This document shows, piece by piece, positions 17,469-27,052 of a DNA stretch of 52,229 nt; within the stretch, counting starts at the first letter, position 1, and each line of letters opens with the position of its first letter. The notes below the pieces were generated by a model. That model worked only from the letters and a program-made list of their open reading frames with translations. It was not told the DNA's origin and searched no databases. Origin of the DNA: Caldilineales bacterium (GTDB taxonomy: Bacteria; Chloroflexota; Anaerolineae; J102). A program made the translations under genes and the position numbers. Location of the stretch: assembly GCA_024102915.1 (NCBI GenBank), contig JAGFJG010000015.1, positions 1-52,229 on the forward strand. Direction: 5' to 3'.

Positions 17469-18869
17469 CTATTTTAACACGTAATAGGTCGCACGCTTCT
17501 CACCGATCTTGAGCAAGATGCCCCGATCGACGAGATCGGCGAAGTCACGGCGCAATGTTTCGGGGCTGGCGTCCGGGCAAAGCTGCTGATAATCACTGTT
17601 GGTGATGCGGCGATTTTGCTGCAAAAAAGTCAGGGCTTGTTCCTGTCGCAAATTCAGATTCAGATGCGACCACATGGCTGTCGGCGGCGGCGCGCCCACC
17701 AGATCGGGGCCATGTCCGAAGATGACCACGAGAAAGCCCGCGGCGGTTTCCTCGAATGTGGGCGCGGGCAGTCCTTCCTGCTCGCAAACGGCGATCATAC
17801 GGTCGATGCCATAGCCAAGCCGCTCGATAAAACGCATCTCGGACAGGACATGAACGACGGCTTCGTTACGGCTGTACCGTTCATGCAAGAGATTGGCGAG
17901 CGTCACGTGGCCGGGCAGGCGGCCAGGCGAATAGACTTCGAGGCGATCACTGTACATGATCACGCGAATGTTGTCACCTCGGATGCTGTAATCACGATGG
18001 GCGACCGCATTGACGATTGCCTCACGCACGACCGAGATGGGATATTCGGGCGTTTCCTCGCGCGAGAGGCCGCGGATGCGCATGCCGCGGCGCATGTTGG
18101 TGGACACAAACGCCTCTGCCCGCCGAATCTGGTCAGGCAGCGTGCCACGAATATCCTGTCGAACGAAATCATCGCTCATCGTGCGGCCAGGATAGCGAAC
18201 ACAGGTGATCTCGGCAGACCGCAGCCATCGTTGCGGATCACCGGCAAAGAGCAGCAGCCCGGCGATTGTGGGCCGCACTCCGGCATCGGTTTCCGCCAGA
18301 CAGCCGCGGCTGAGCAACAGCGTTTCGGCGTCGAAGTCAAAGCTCTCAATCTGCTCGGCGTAGCCATGCACCTGTTCCTGGTCGAGATCATCGAGCGTTG
18401 CGTCAGCCAGAACGCCTGACTCATAGCTGGCTTCACTGCGGTTGACCAACAGGCGACGCAACTCGTCGGGTGTCAGCGGCCGGTTGCGAGCGCCAGCCCG
18501 CACCAGATATTGGCCGTTCATGCTGTAAGCATTAGGGAGGCCGCCGGGAACCCGCACCGCACAGACTTGCGCTCCATCCAACGAAATCACCTCGGCCTGA
18601 GGCAGGATCAGGGGCGGGTCGATCAGCATCAACGCCGAGGAAATCCGGTCTTGAATTTGATCCGGATATTTCACGCCGTGCACCGCGCCGGAAGCGCTGA
18701 CGCCAATGATCAGCAGCCCGCCCTGGGCGTTGGCCAGCGCCGCCAACTGTTCGGCTATCTTGCGAGGGGTCGGGCCGTCGTTAAGAAATATCTGGTTGTC
18801 GCCTGCACCTGCCGCCAGGCCCGCCTCGATCTGAGATGCGGTGGGACGATTCGATTGTATTTTGGACAC
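17469..18869 (-). CDS. AlbA_2/Schlafen-type ATP-binding protein with RecG-like C-terminal domain
   Basis: A 466-residue protein of the class usually annotated as transcriptional regulator or ATP-dependent DNA helicase-like. An AlbA_2 (divergent AAA_4) DNA-binding region covers about residues 25-135 (LAALANAQGGLLIIGV). A HATPase_c_4/RecG-C-like region is at about 240-395 (VVREAIVNAVAHRDYS, then RLEVYSPGRLPG and IERLGYGIDRM). A C-terminal winged helix follows at about 405-466. The start is a GTG at 18869; GAGGA lies about 10 bases upstream. It is 50 bases after the 361-residue gene in the same direction and could be read with the lon unit. Targets are unknown; in some systems such proteins act in defence or regulation. 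Confidence 0.8.
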   Translation of the reverse strand: MSKIQSNRPTASQIEAGLAAGAGDNQIFLNDGPTPRKIAEQLAALANAQGGLLIIGVSASGAVHGVKYPDQIQDRISSALMLIDPPLILPQAEVISLDGAQVCAVRVPGGLPNAYSMNGQYLVRAGARNRPLTPDELRRLLVNRSEASYESGVLADATLDDLDQEQVHGYAEQIESFDFDAETLLLSRGCLAETDAGVRPTIAGLLLFAGDPQRWLRSAEITCVRYPGRTMSDDFVRQDIRGTLPDQIRRAEAFVSTNMRRGMRIRGLSREETPEYPISVVREAIVNAVAHRDYSIRGDNIRVIMYSDRLEVYSPGRLPGHVTLANLLHERYSRNEAVVHVLSEMRFIERLGYGIDRMIAVCEQEGLPAPTFEETAAGFLVVIFGHGPDLVGAPPPTAMWSHLNLNLRQEQALTFLQQNRRITNSDYQQLCPDASPETLRRDFADLVDRGILLKIGEKRATYYVLK

Positions 18870-18919
18870 GGGTCTACAGTCCTCGGTGGGGGAGAATCTT
18901 CGCCAACGGCTGTCGCTGG

Positions 18920-20005
18920 TTATCGCTCAATCAGAGATGTGATGCGCCACTTGTTGATGTCCTTGATATCCTCCGGCGGGATCATGGTAGCAGTCCAATA
19001 CATTCGATAGGGCACGCCCTCGAATTGGAAATCGACCTCGCCCGCGACCTGGAGGGGATCACCGACATTCTCGTCCAACACTTCAGGCGCCGTCACCCGT
19101 GAAACAGCCGCTCCCGTAAATTCGGGTATTTCCATGTCGGACTCATCAAGTCGCCCGGCGTTGCCATCGAGTAAATAGGCAAGCATCTGCCCTTCTGGAA
19201 AGGCAGGCTCTGCCGGAATGTCGCCATTGCAGAAATTTAGGTCGTTAATGGCGTAATTGGCGCGGAACAGGTCCGGGTTCTGATCGTCGCCGCTGGCCTG
19301 CAAGACCCAGGGTGTGCGACGGCAAATGTTCGAGCGATCGGATTGCGGTTCCCAGGCCCAAATCTTCGTAGGGAAGCTGCCATCGGCGACCCAATTCTCG
19401 GCCTCCGCCCAATCGTCCGGATTCTCCTCGCTCAGGCTGAACCAGCCCGGCGTAAAAGCCAGCGCGCCCGCGTAGCCCGTCTCCAGACTGATCCACTGGA
19501 AAACCGAATACCGGTTGATGCGGCCATCCTGGCGTTTGCCTCGCACCAACAGCCGGTCGCGTGGCGTCGTTGGCGGCTCCTCGCCCGCCAGGTCGAGGGA
19601 TAGAAATATCTGCTTGAAATCGACGTTAGCGTCGCCCAGATATCCGTTGGTTTTGCCAGCCGCATAATCGGGCAATAAGCGGTATGGCACTAAATAGCTC
19701 GGCGTCTGATTGGGAACCGGGATCGACAGATCCCCATAAGGCGCTGTCTGGCCGTCATAGATCACCCCGCCCAGAGGAGCGCCGTCGTAGCGATACAAAA
19801 GCAGCCACTCCTCTTCGTCGTCATCATCCAGATTGACACGCTGTAATCCATCGCCATAGGTTGTCCAGGCTTCCGGCTTGATTTCGTTGAGATCGATATT
19901 CAGATCGGTCTCGGTATTTGACCGGCCTTCGAATTGTCGCAGGGCAAAGGCCAGCACCGCAACAATGAGCACAACGCCCAGGACGATCAGAATAATCCGC
20001 ATCAT
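18920..20005 (-). CDS. Membrane-anchored protein of unknown function, coupled to lon
   Basis: A 361-residue protein not assigned to a family. Residues 4-22 form an N-terminal transmembrane helix or uncleaved signal (ILIVLGVVLIVAVLAFAL), followed by an acidic segment (VNLDDDDEEEWLLLYRYD) and a soluble domain expected on the outside. The DDDDEEEWLLLYR stretch recalls proteins with repeat-free beta folds, but no catalytic motif is apparent. Its ATG overlaps the lon stop codon as ATGA, so the two are translationally coupled. A lipobox is not seen. The link to Lon may be incidental or may mean a shared stress response. Confidence 0.75.
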   Translation of the reverse strand: MMRIILIVLGVVLIVAVLAFALRQFEGRSNTETDLNIDLNEIKPEAWTTYGDGLQRVNLDDDDEEEWLLLYRYDGAPLGGVIYDGQTAPYGDLSIPVPNQTPSYLVPYRLLPDYAAGKTNGYLGDANVDFKQIFLSLDLAGEEPPTTPRDRLLVRGKRQDGRINRYSVFQWISLETGYAGALAFTPGWFSLSEENPDDWAEAENWVADGSFPTKIWAWEPQSDRSNICRRTPWVLQASGDDQNPDLFRANYAINDLNFCNGDIPAEPAFPEGQMLAYLLDGNAGRLDESDMEIPEFTGAAVSRVTAPEVLDENVGDPLQVAGEVDFQFEGVPYRMYWTATMIPPEDIKDINKWRITSLIER

Positions 20006-22509
20006 GGTTCGGCTTCTGGCAACGCGGGCTGAGGCGGCTTGGCTTGTTTACGCCGGGTTTTCTTGGGTTTGGGCTCCGGCTCTGGCGGTTCGGTCAATGC
20101 GATGGCGAGAACCTGATCGACATGTGACACCTGCCTGATGTCGAGGGCTCGTTTCACATGGCGGGGGACATCCACCAAATCTTTGGCATTGCGATCGGGG
20201 ATGACGACGATCTTGAGGCCGCCGCGATGAGCTGTGAGCAGCTTTTCCTTGAGACCGCCGATCGGCAAGACGCGCCCGCGCAGGGTGATCTCGCCGGTCA
20301 TGCCCACGCGGCAATCGACGGGCCGGCCGGTCAGCGCCGAAACCATGGCCGTCGTCAGGGTGATGCCAGCGGACGGACCGTCTTTGGGAATAGCGCCTTC
20401 GGGCACGTGGACATGGATGTCGATTTTGTCGAAGTCGAGGTCGCCGTAACCGAAATCATCAGCATGGGCACGCGCATAAGAGAGGGCCGCCTGCGCCGAT
20501 TCCTGCATCACTTCGCCCAATTGGCCGGTCAACATCAGGCTGCCCTTGCCGGGCATCAACATCACTTCCACCGGCATCATATCCCCGCCCGCCTCGGTCC
20601 AGGCCAGACTGGTGGCGACGCCGATCATGTCTTTATCTTCGATATTGGTTTCTGAGAAGCGAGGGGGGCCCAGGAATTCGGACACATTAGCGGGCGCAAT
20701 CCTGCGCCTGGGTTTGCGGTCTTCGGCCACTCGGCGAGCGATCTTGCGGCAAATGGTCGCCAGCTCTCGTTCGAGATTGCGCACCCCGGCCTCATAGGTG
20801 TAAACCTGAATGATGTGGCTGATCGTCTCCTCGCTGAATTGCAGGCCGAGATCACTGAGGCCATGCTCTCGCAACAGGCGGGGAATGAGAAACTTCTGGG
20901 CGATCAGTCTCTTCTCGAAGTCGGCATAGCCCGGAAACTCGATTACTTCCATGCGGTCGAGCAACGCCGCTGGGATGGTGTATGGATTGTTGGCCGTGGC
21001 AATGAACAAGACTTTACTCAGATCATACGACACGTCTAGATAGTGGTCGCTGAAGGCGTTGTTCTGCTCCGGGTCCAGCACCTCAAGTAGGGCGGAGGAT
21101 GGATCGCCGCGGAAGTCGTAACCCATTTTGTCGACTTCGTCGAGCATGAAAACGGGATTGACCTTGCCCGCATTCCGCATCGTCTGGATGATGCGGCCCG
21201 GCAGCGCGCCGATGTAGGTACGACGATGCCCTCGTATCTCCGCCTCGTCCCGGATGCCGCCTAGTGAGACGCGCACGAACTTGCGCCCCAGCGCTTCGGC
21301 AATCGATTTGCCCATCGAGGTTTTGCCTGTGCCGGGCGGGCCGACGAAACAGAGGATGGGGGTGCGCATGGCGTCCGCCGCCAGTTTGCGCACGGTGATA
21401 TGTTCGATGATGCGATCTTTGGCTTTTTCCAGACCGTAATGATATTCGTCAAGCACTTTCTCGGCATGACGAATGTCCATGTTATCAGGTTCGGGCTCGC
21501 CCCACGGCAAATCGAGCAGCCATTCCACATAGGTGCGGATCACGGCGATCTCAGGAGCCATGGGCGGCATGGCTGCCATGCGCGCCACCTCCTTCTCGGC
21601 CTTGGCCTGCGCTTCCTCCGGCATCCCGGATGCGGCAATGCGCTCGCGCAGCCCGGCCACGTCCTGCCCGAATTCATCACCCTCGCCTAATTCTTCTTGA
21701 ATGGCGCGTATCTGCTCGCGCAGGAAATATTCCCTTTGCGAGCGATCCATTTGCATCTGCACCTGTTCGTGGATCGAGTTCTCCAACTCGAACACGTCCA
21801 GTTCCTCGGCCAGGAGCACGCTCAGATCCCGCAGGCGCGCCACGGGGTCGATGGATTCCAAAAGCTTCTGGCGCTTCGCCACCGGCACATTGAGGGTGGA
21901 GACGATCAGATCGGCCAGCCAGCCCGGTTCCTCCAGGTTCATGGCGGCAATCAACGCTTCTTCAGGGATATTGTGGTTGAATTGTACGACCTTCTCGTAA
22001 AGCACCAGCACCGCCCGCATCAGGGCATCGGTGCTCTCGTCGGCAGTGTCAGGTTCCAGCAAACGTCGCCCACGCACGCGCAAATAGGGCCGCTCGTGCA
22101 CCACTTCCAAAACCTGCACCCGGTAGTCGCCGTGGCAAAACAGGCTTTGCGTGCCATCGGGCATGCGCAGAACGCGTCCGATCGTGATCTCCGTACCGAC
22201 ATCAAAGAGATCATCGATCCCCGGCGTTTCGACATTGGCATCTTTTTGCGCCAATACCAGCAACGGCAGGTCATCATCCTGAGCGGCTTCCAGCGCCCGT
22301 CGGGACGCCTCGCGACCAATAAAGAGCGGGGCAGCCAGGTGCGGAAAGACGACGGTATCGATGGCAGGCAATACCGGGTATTCCAACACGGCGTCTGCAT
22401 CCACCTCGGTTGGGTTCGGCTCGCGCGAAATGCTATGCATTGATGCGCTCAGAATGGAGTATTCTTCGCTAAGATACCAGGCGAAACGGTCGAAATCTTG
22501 TTGATTCAT
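20002..22509 (-). CDS. lon: ATP-dependent protease Lon
   Basis: A cytoplasmic homohexameric AAA+ protease for misfolded and regulatory proteins. The 835-residue protein has the N-terminal substrate-binding domain (from about residue 40), Walker [12 protein letters not shown] near 389-399, Walker [11 protein letters not shown], and the Ser-Lys dyad protease domain with Ser in [10 protein letters not shown] (about 712) and Lys in [10 protein letters not shown] (about 754). The C terminus carries an unusual Pro/Lys-rich tail ([18 protein letters not shown]) that family members normally lack. The ATG at 22440 is an alternative start just before the conserved N-terminal domain. It follows folC by 64 bases or more and overlaps the next gene by ATGA. 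No HAIR/CIRCE operator was noticed upstream. Confidence 0.95.
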   Translation of the reverse strand: MNQQDFDRFAWYLSEEYSILSASMHSISREPNPTEVDADAVLEYPVLPAIDTVVFPHLAAPLFIGREASRRALEAAQDDDLPLLVLAQKDANVETPGIDDLFDVGTEITIGRVLRMPDGTQSLFCHGDYRVQVLEVVHERPYLRVRGRRLLEPDTADESTDALMRAVLVLYEKVVQFNHNIPEEALIAAMNLEEPGWLADLIVSTLNVPVAKRQKLLESIDPVARLRDLSVLLAEELDVFELENSIHEQVQMQMDRSQREYFLREQIRAIQEELGEGDEFGQDVAGLRERIAASGMPEEAQAKAEKEVARMAAMPPMAPEIAVIRTYVEWLLDLPWGEPEPDNMDIRHAEKVLDEYHYGLEKAKDRIIEHITVRKLAADAMRTPILCFVGPPGTGKTSMGKSIAEALGRKFVRVSLGGIRDEAEIRGHRRTYIGALPGRIIQTMRNAGKVNPVFMLDEVDKMGYDFRGDPSSALLEVLDPEQNNAFSDHYLDVSYDLSKVLFIATANNPYTIPAALLDRMEVIEFPGYADFEKRLIAQKFLIPRLLREHGLSDLGLQFSEETISHIIQVYTYEAGVRNLERELATICRKIARRVAEDRKPRRRIAPANVSEFLGPPRFSETNIEDKDMIGVATSLAWTEAGGDMMPVEVMLMPGKGSLMLTGQLGEVMQESAQAALSYARAHADDFGYGDLDFDKIDIHVHVPEGAIPKDGPSAGITLTTAMVSALTGRPVDCRVGMTGEITLRGRVLPIGGLKEKLLTAHRGGLKIVVIPDRNAKDLVDVPRHVKRALDIRQVSHVDQVLAIALTEPPEPEPKPKKTRRKQAKPPQPALPEAEP

Positions 22510-22573
22510 GAAAAATGGAATGATTGTTTCGTCAATTTAATCAAGTCGCCAGTATTTCTTTGGCGAATCGATT

Positions 22574-24004
22574 TTATTTCGTTTGTGGTGTGGGGTTAGG
22601 GGAGGGGACGGGTAACATCGGCGTGAACTGGCCATCGATGGGCTCGGCGGCATGCACCCAGTCTTCGGGGCCAAAAGCGTCGGGATGCAGGATATTCCAA
22701 CTCTCGCGCACGGCTGCAACCACGAAGATCGATCCGGTCACAAGGATGAGATCCCCAGGTTCGGCCAGGTCGAGAGCTAACTGCAGGCCGGGAAGCGCGT
22801 CGTCAGTCGTATGCACTGGTGTAGCAGGTATAATATCGGATGCCAGTGATGTCAATTCTGCGGGATCGGTTGCGCGTGGGTGAAAACTGCGGGTGACGAT
22901 GATGGCGGCGCTCTCCGGTCCCAGCACTTCCAACATCCCCCGAATATCCTTGTCCGCCGAAGCGCCAAACAACAGGATCAGTCGTTTGTGGGGGAACAAC
23001 TCGATGGCCGTGCGCAGGTTTTCGGCGCTGTGGGCGTTGTGGGCGCTATCGACGAGGATCAGCGGATCCTGCGAGAGGCGTTCCAGGCGGCCAGGCCAGT
23101 AGGTTTGCAACAGGCCCTGGCGCAACGTTTCTTCTGCGATCTCGATGCCGTCGTTGTGCAGGGTGTGCAGCAATGCGACGGCCACGGCGGCATTGGCGGC
23201 CTGATGATAACCGACCAGGGGCGTACGAATGTCAACATAGTGACCATAAGGCCCTATTAGATCGAAAGTCGAACCGGAATCGTCTATTGATTTGATCCGC
23301 CAACGCCAGTCACCATCGTCGGGATCGACGCGCTGCAATTCCGCGCCTGATTCATCCGCTACGCTCTGGATGACCGCCATAGCTTCCGCAGATTGCGGGC
23401 CGACGATAACCGGCACGCCGGGCTTGATGATCCCCGCCTTCTCGAAAGCGATCAGGCTGAGAGTGTGCCCCAACAGGTCTGTGTGCTCATAACTGAGTGG
23501 GGTGATAGCGCAGGCGCGTGGGTGCACGACGTTGGTCGCATCCAGTCGCCCGCCCAAACCTACTTCCAGCACAGCCCAATCGACGGGCGGTTCCGCCATA
23601 TGCAAAAACCCCAAGGCGGTGATGATCTCGAAAGTCGTCGTGTGTTCGAGCGATTCAACGCTGGGCCGGATGCGATCCCAAAGTTCGGCGAGCCGCTTCT
23701 GCGAGATCAAGCCGCCATCGATCCGCATCCGTTCGCGCAGGCTGTGCAGATGGGGTGACGTGTACATGCCGGTACGGAACCCCGCCGCCTGCAGCACAGC
23801 CGCCGTCATGGCCGCGGTGCTGCCCTTGCCCTTGCTGCCGGCAATGTGCAGCGAGGGATATTTATCTTGCGGATTATCAAGCAACCGGCACAGGGCGCGC
23901 ATCCTATCCAGATTGTAGGTGCTGGCGTTGTACTGATGCTGCCTGTTACGACTGTAATCCACATGGGCGAAAATCGCATCCAGGACTTGTTGGTAAGTGG
24001 TCAT
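22574..24004 (-). CDS. folC: Folylpolyglutamate synthase / dihydrofolate synthase
   Basis: Adds glutamate to dihydropteroate and to reduced folates. The 476-residue protein shows the Mur-ligase-like P-loop GSKGKGSTAAM at about residues 56-66, the omega-loop region after it, the second conserved block TPLSYEHTDLLGHTL, and the C-terminal domain with DSAHNAHSAENL, where the family usually has DGAHN. Length is normal (420-480). It has no close partner gene for folate synthesis here and lies upstream of lon on the same strand. The upstream 285 bases, to 24289, hold its promoter and that of the divergent ATP-grasp gene and no other gene. Confidence 0.92.
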   Translation of the reverse strand: MTTYQQVLDAIFAHVDYSRNRQHQYNASTYNLDRMRALCRLLDNPQDKYPSLHIAGSKGKGSTAAMTAAVLQAAGFRTGMYTSPHLHSLRERMRIDGGLISQKRLAELWDRIRPSVESLEHTTTFEIITALGFLHMAEPPVDWAVLEVGLGGRLDATNVVHPRACAITPLSYEHTDLLGHTLSLIAFEKAGIIKPGVPVIVGPQSAEAMAVIQSVADESGAELQRVDPDDGDWRWRIKSIDDSGSTFDLIGPYGHYVDIRTPLVGYHQAANAAVAVALLHTLHNDGIEIAEETLRQGLLQTYWPGRLERLSQDPLILVDSAHNAHSAENLRTAIELFPHKRLILLFGASADKDIRGMLEVLGPESAAIIVTRSFHPRATDPAELTSLASDIIPATPVHTTDDALPGLQLALDLAEPGDLILVTGSIFVVAAVRESWNILHPDAFGPEDWVHAAEPIDGQFTPMLPVPSPNPTPQTK

Positions 24005-24217
24005 TTAAGGAGCGACATCTGAGATGGAATAGAAACCGTGCACAGTCGAGGATTGGCTGCGGGTAAGCGGCAGATACATCTGTTCAGATTCGCTAAGACC
24101 CGGCCTGCCGCAGAATGCTTGATTTTGCGTCAGGCTGAGCCATTCTAGCCCAAGCAGATACAAATGTAAATTGTCCTTAAATTGGCGGGCGGCTGCGCCA
24201 GAACACCGTGCTCATGG

Positions 24218-24247
24218 TTGCGTCACCAATACTGTCCCACCTATAAT
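24218..24247 (+). promoter_or_regulatory. Promoter of the ATP-grasp gene
   Basis: TTGCGT (24218-24223) and a perfect TATAAT (24242-24247) are separated by 18 bases. A TGAGG ribosome binding site at 24278-24282 is 7 bases from the ATG at 24290, so unlike other genes here this one would have a normal leader of about 35 bases. Confidence 0.6.
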
Positions 24248-24289
24248 GCGTGGATTAGTTTTCACGATTCATCGCAATGAGGCCCGCCA

Positions 24290-25497
24290 ATGTCGGACGT
24301 TCGCACGCTTACCATCTTGTCTATCGCCAGCTATTATAAGGGTGGGCGTTTCATCGAAACCTGCAAAGAACTGGGGTGTCATACGATCCTGCTGACGCGC
24401 GACAAGCTGGCCGAGGAAGCCTGGCCGATGCAAAGCATCGACGAACGATTCCTTATGACCGACCTGAATCTTGGCCCCGACCTGATCCATGCCGTAAGTT
24501 ATCTGGCCCGCGACCGGCAGATCGACCGTATCGTCGCCCTGGACGACTTCGACGTGGAAACGGTCGCACACCTGCGCGAACACTTGCGGATTCCGGGCAT
24601 GGGCGATTCGATGGCGCGCTTTTTCCGCGACAAGCTGGCGATGCGCATGCAGGCGCGAGCGCACAACGTCAAAGTGCCGGAGTTTGTGCATGTCCTCAAC
24701 TACGACCGGCTGCGGGAATTCATGGGCCGAGTCCCTTTGCCGTGGGTGCTCAAACCCCGCTCCGAAGCTGGCTCGATTGGCCTCAAGAAGATCCATCATT
24801 CCGAAGAATTGTGGCGCACCCTGGACGAATTGGGCGACCGGCAATCCTATTTCCTGTTGGAGCAGTTTATCCCCGGCGAAGTATTTCACGTCGATTCCAT
24901 CGTGGTCGATGGCAAAGTGAGTTTCGCCGCCGCCATCAGTATGGCCGCCCGCCCATGAGCGTTATGCAGGAGGGGGGCATATTCATGACGCGCACCCTGC
25001 CGCGCGGCTCCTCCGCTGAAAAAGCGGTGCTCAAAATGAATCGCCAGGTGATCGCCGCCATGAGCCTGAAAAACGGCGTCACGCACGCGGAATTCATCCG
25101 CGGGACCGAAGATGGCGCGTATTATTTTCTGGAAATCGCAGCCAGGGTGGGCGGCGCTAATATCGACCGCCTTGTCGAAGCGGCGGCGGGGATCAACCCA
25201 TGGGCGGAGTGGGCCAGATTGTTGGTCGCCGAGGCAAACGGTGAGACCTATGTCGTGCCTGAAACCCGCAAGGACTACGCGGGGATTGTGACCTGTTTGG
25301 CGCGGCAGGAATGGCCGGACACAAGCGCCTATACCGACCCGGAAATCATCTGGCGCCTGCAAAAGAAACATCACGCCGGGCTGCTGGTTGGGGCCGCGGA
25401 CGCCGGGCGGGTCGAGGAACTGTTGTGGAGTTACGCCGGGCGATTCGAGCAGGATTTTCTGGCCATTACCCCTCCCCCTGACTCCATCCGATATTAA
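24290..25497 (+). CDS. ATP-grasp domain protein, interrupted by a one-base frameshift
   Basis: An ATP-grasp ligase related to the carbamoyl-phosphate-synthase/D-Ala-D-Ala-ligase superfamily. The first frame runs 24290-24958 and ends after AAISMAARP. The second frame takes over at about 24940 and continues [16 protein letters not shown] to 25497. Restoring one T at 24940 (AGT TAT instead of AGTATG) gives a continuous protein of about 402 residues with the ATP-binding segments [32 protein letters not shown] and [18 protein letters not shown]. The second part contains the metal-binding Glu/Asn region ([10 protein letters not shown]), so a truncated first product would be inactive. Codon use on both sides is normal, so the mutation is recent or is a sequencing error. 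It is followed closely by an MFS transporter, suggesting a ligase-exporter or ligase-importer pair; the substrate is unknown. Confidence 0.8.
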
Positions 25498-25536
25498 GTA
25501 TCGCGCGCGCCGGGCTTGGGATTGGGCGCGCCTGTC

Positions 25537-26862
25537 ATGCTATTTTCGCCCAGATTTCGGCCAATTATGCGCCGGTTGGTTCAGGCAGACCAGCCGGCGG
25601 AAGCGCGCTCGGCGGAGGAGCTATCCGTCGAGGTCGAGAAAAACTACCAGTGGAATTTTGCCACGAATGCGATGGATGTGACCTGGTTCTGGTTTGGGCT
25701 GGCCTTCATCTCATCCACCACCATCGTGCCTTTGTTCATCAGCAAGCTGACGCCGAACCCTTTTTTCATCGGCCTGGCGGCGATCATCGCCCAGGGCGCG
25801 TGGTACTTTCCCCAACTGCTGGCGGCCAACCCTATCGAACGGCTGGCCCGCAAGAAACCGGTCGTCGTCAATCTGGGCTTTTTCAGCGAACGTCTGCCCC
25901 TGTGGGTCATCGCCCTCGCCCCGCCTCTGGCACTGATCTCTCCCGCTCTTTCGCTGGCCGTGTTTTTGCTGGGATATGCCTGGCATGGATTTGGCGCGGG
26001 TTTTGTGGCCCCGGCCTGGCAGGAATTGATCGCCCGCTGTTTCCCCATGCAGCGCCGCGGGCGATTTCTCGGCTTCGCCATGTTTCTGGGCGCGATTGCC
26101 GGGGCAATCGGAGCATTGATCAGCATCCGCATCCTGGGGGCCTACCCCTATCCAACCAACTTCACGATCATCTTCGTGTTCGCTGCGGCCGGGATCAGCT
26201 TCAGTTGGATTTTCCTGGCGTTGGTGCGCGAGCCGGTGCAGCCTTCGACCCTGCCGCGACAGACTAATCGGCAGTATTTCGCCGGACTCCCCAATATCCT
26301 CGACAGAGACCATCGTTTTCGCCGCTACATTTTCGCCCGGCTCCTGCTGGTCTTTGGGGCGATGGGCTCCACATTCGTCACCCCGGCTGCCATCCATTAC
26401 TGGCAGATCCCCGATAGCAAGGCCGGCGTCTACACATTCGAATTGCTGGTCGGCCAAATCATCGGCAACCTCGTGCTTGGTTCTGTGGCCGACCGTTTTG
26501 GACATCGCCTGACCTTGCGTCTGGGGGCGTTGGCGGCCGCGCTGGCATATGCGCTGGTCTGGCTGTCCCCGCTGCCGATCAGTTACGATATCGCCTTCGT
26601 GCTGCTGGGGATGCAGCTTGCCTCGGTGATCGTTTCAGGCATTCTCATTACGCTCGAATTCGCCCCCGCCGAACGCACGCCGACCTACGTCGGTCTGGTC
26701 AATACGGCGGTGGGAACAGCCACGCTCGTCGCCCCCCTGATCGCTGCAAGTCTGGCGAGCGTGAATTACAGCGTCCTCTTCATCATTTCGGCGATCTTCA
26801 ATCTGGCATCCTGGGCGGCTTTCCGCTGGTTTGTGCCGGAGCCGCGCAGCACCCTGGTTTAG
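25537..26862 (+). CDS. MFS transporter
   Basis: A 441-residue membrane protein with about 12 hydrophobic helices split in two halves by a charged loop (REPVQPSTLPRQTNRQYF). The MFS motif after helix 2 is degenerate (NPIERLARKKPVVV), while GSVADRFGHRLTLR after the first helices of the second half is a good copy of motif A. The ATG at 25537 is preferred over an upstream TTG at 25516. A hydrophilic N-terminal extension of about 40 residues precedes helix 1. It begins 39 bases after the ATP-grasp gene and is probably co-transcribed with it. No substrate can be assigned. Confidence 0.85.
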   Translation: MLFSPRFRPIMRRLVQADQPAEARSAEELSVEVEKNYQWNFATNAMDVTWFWFGLAFISSTTIVPLFISKLTPNPFFIGLAAIIAQGAWYFPQLLAANPIERLARKKPVVVNLGFFSERLPLWVIALAPPLALISPALSLAVFLLGYAWHGFGAGFVAPAWQELIARCFPMQRRGRFLGFAMFLGAIAGAIGALISIRILGAYPYPTNFTIIFVFAAAGISFSWIFLALVREPVQPSTLPRQTNRQYFAGLPNILDRDHRFRRYIFARLLLVFGAMGSTFVTPAAIHYWQIPDSKAGVYTFELLVGQIIGNLVLGSVADRFGHRLTLRLGALAAALAYALVWLSPLPISYDIAFVLLGMQLASVIVSGILITLEFAPAERTPTYVGLVNTAVGTATLVAPLIAASLASVNYSVLFIISAIFNLASWAAFRWFVPEPRSTLV

Positions 26863-26895
26863 CGCTACGGCGAAATTCCTGCACATTGTACGGGA

Positions 26896-26945
26896 ATATC
26901 ATCGGCAGATTTGATTTGGGAAATTCTGCGTCAATCTGTGAACTG
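26896..26945. repeat. AATCTGCG-type intergenic repeat, copy 4
   Basis: The core AAATTCTGCGTCAATCTGTG ends at 26940, and ATCATCGGCAGATTTGA precedes it. The repeat lies in the 190-base gap between the MFS and YhhN-family genes, where no coding sequence is apparent. Confidence 0.5.
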
Positions 26946-27052
26946 CCCTTTTGGGTCTTGCTTCGACCAGGTTGCATATTGCCCGTGAATCGCTGCTGTG
27001 CTATGCTCGCCTTGAATTCGCGCTCGTGTTGCGATGTGGTGAGATTTTACGA

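Noticed and set aside
24005..24289. tRNA or small RNA in the divergent gap before the ATP-grasp gene
   Set aside because: No cloverleaf or conserved T-loop sequence was found; the gap contains a promoter and little else.
24926..24945. Programmed frameshift in the ATP-grasp gene
   Set aside because: There is no slippery heptamer, stop-codon context or downstream pseudoknot; loss of one T explains the sequence more simply.
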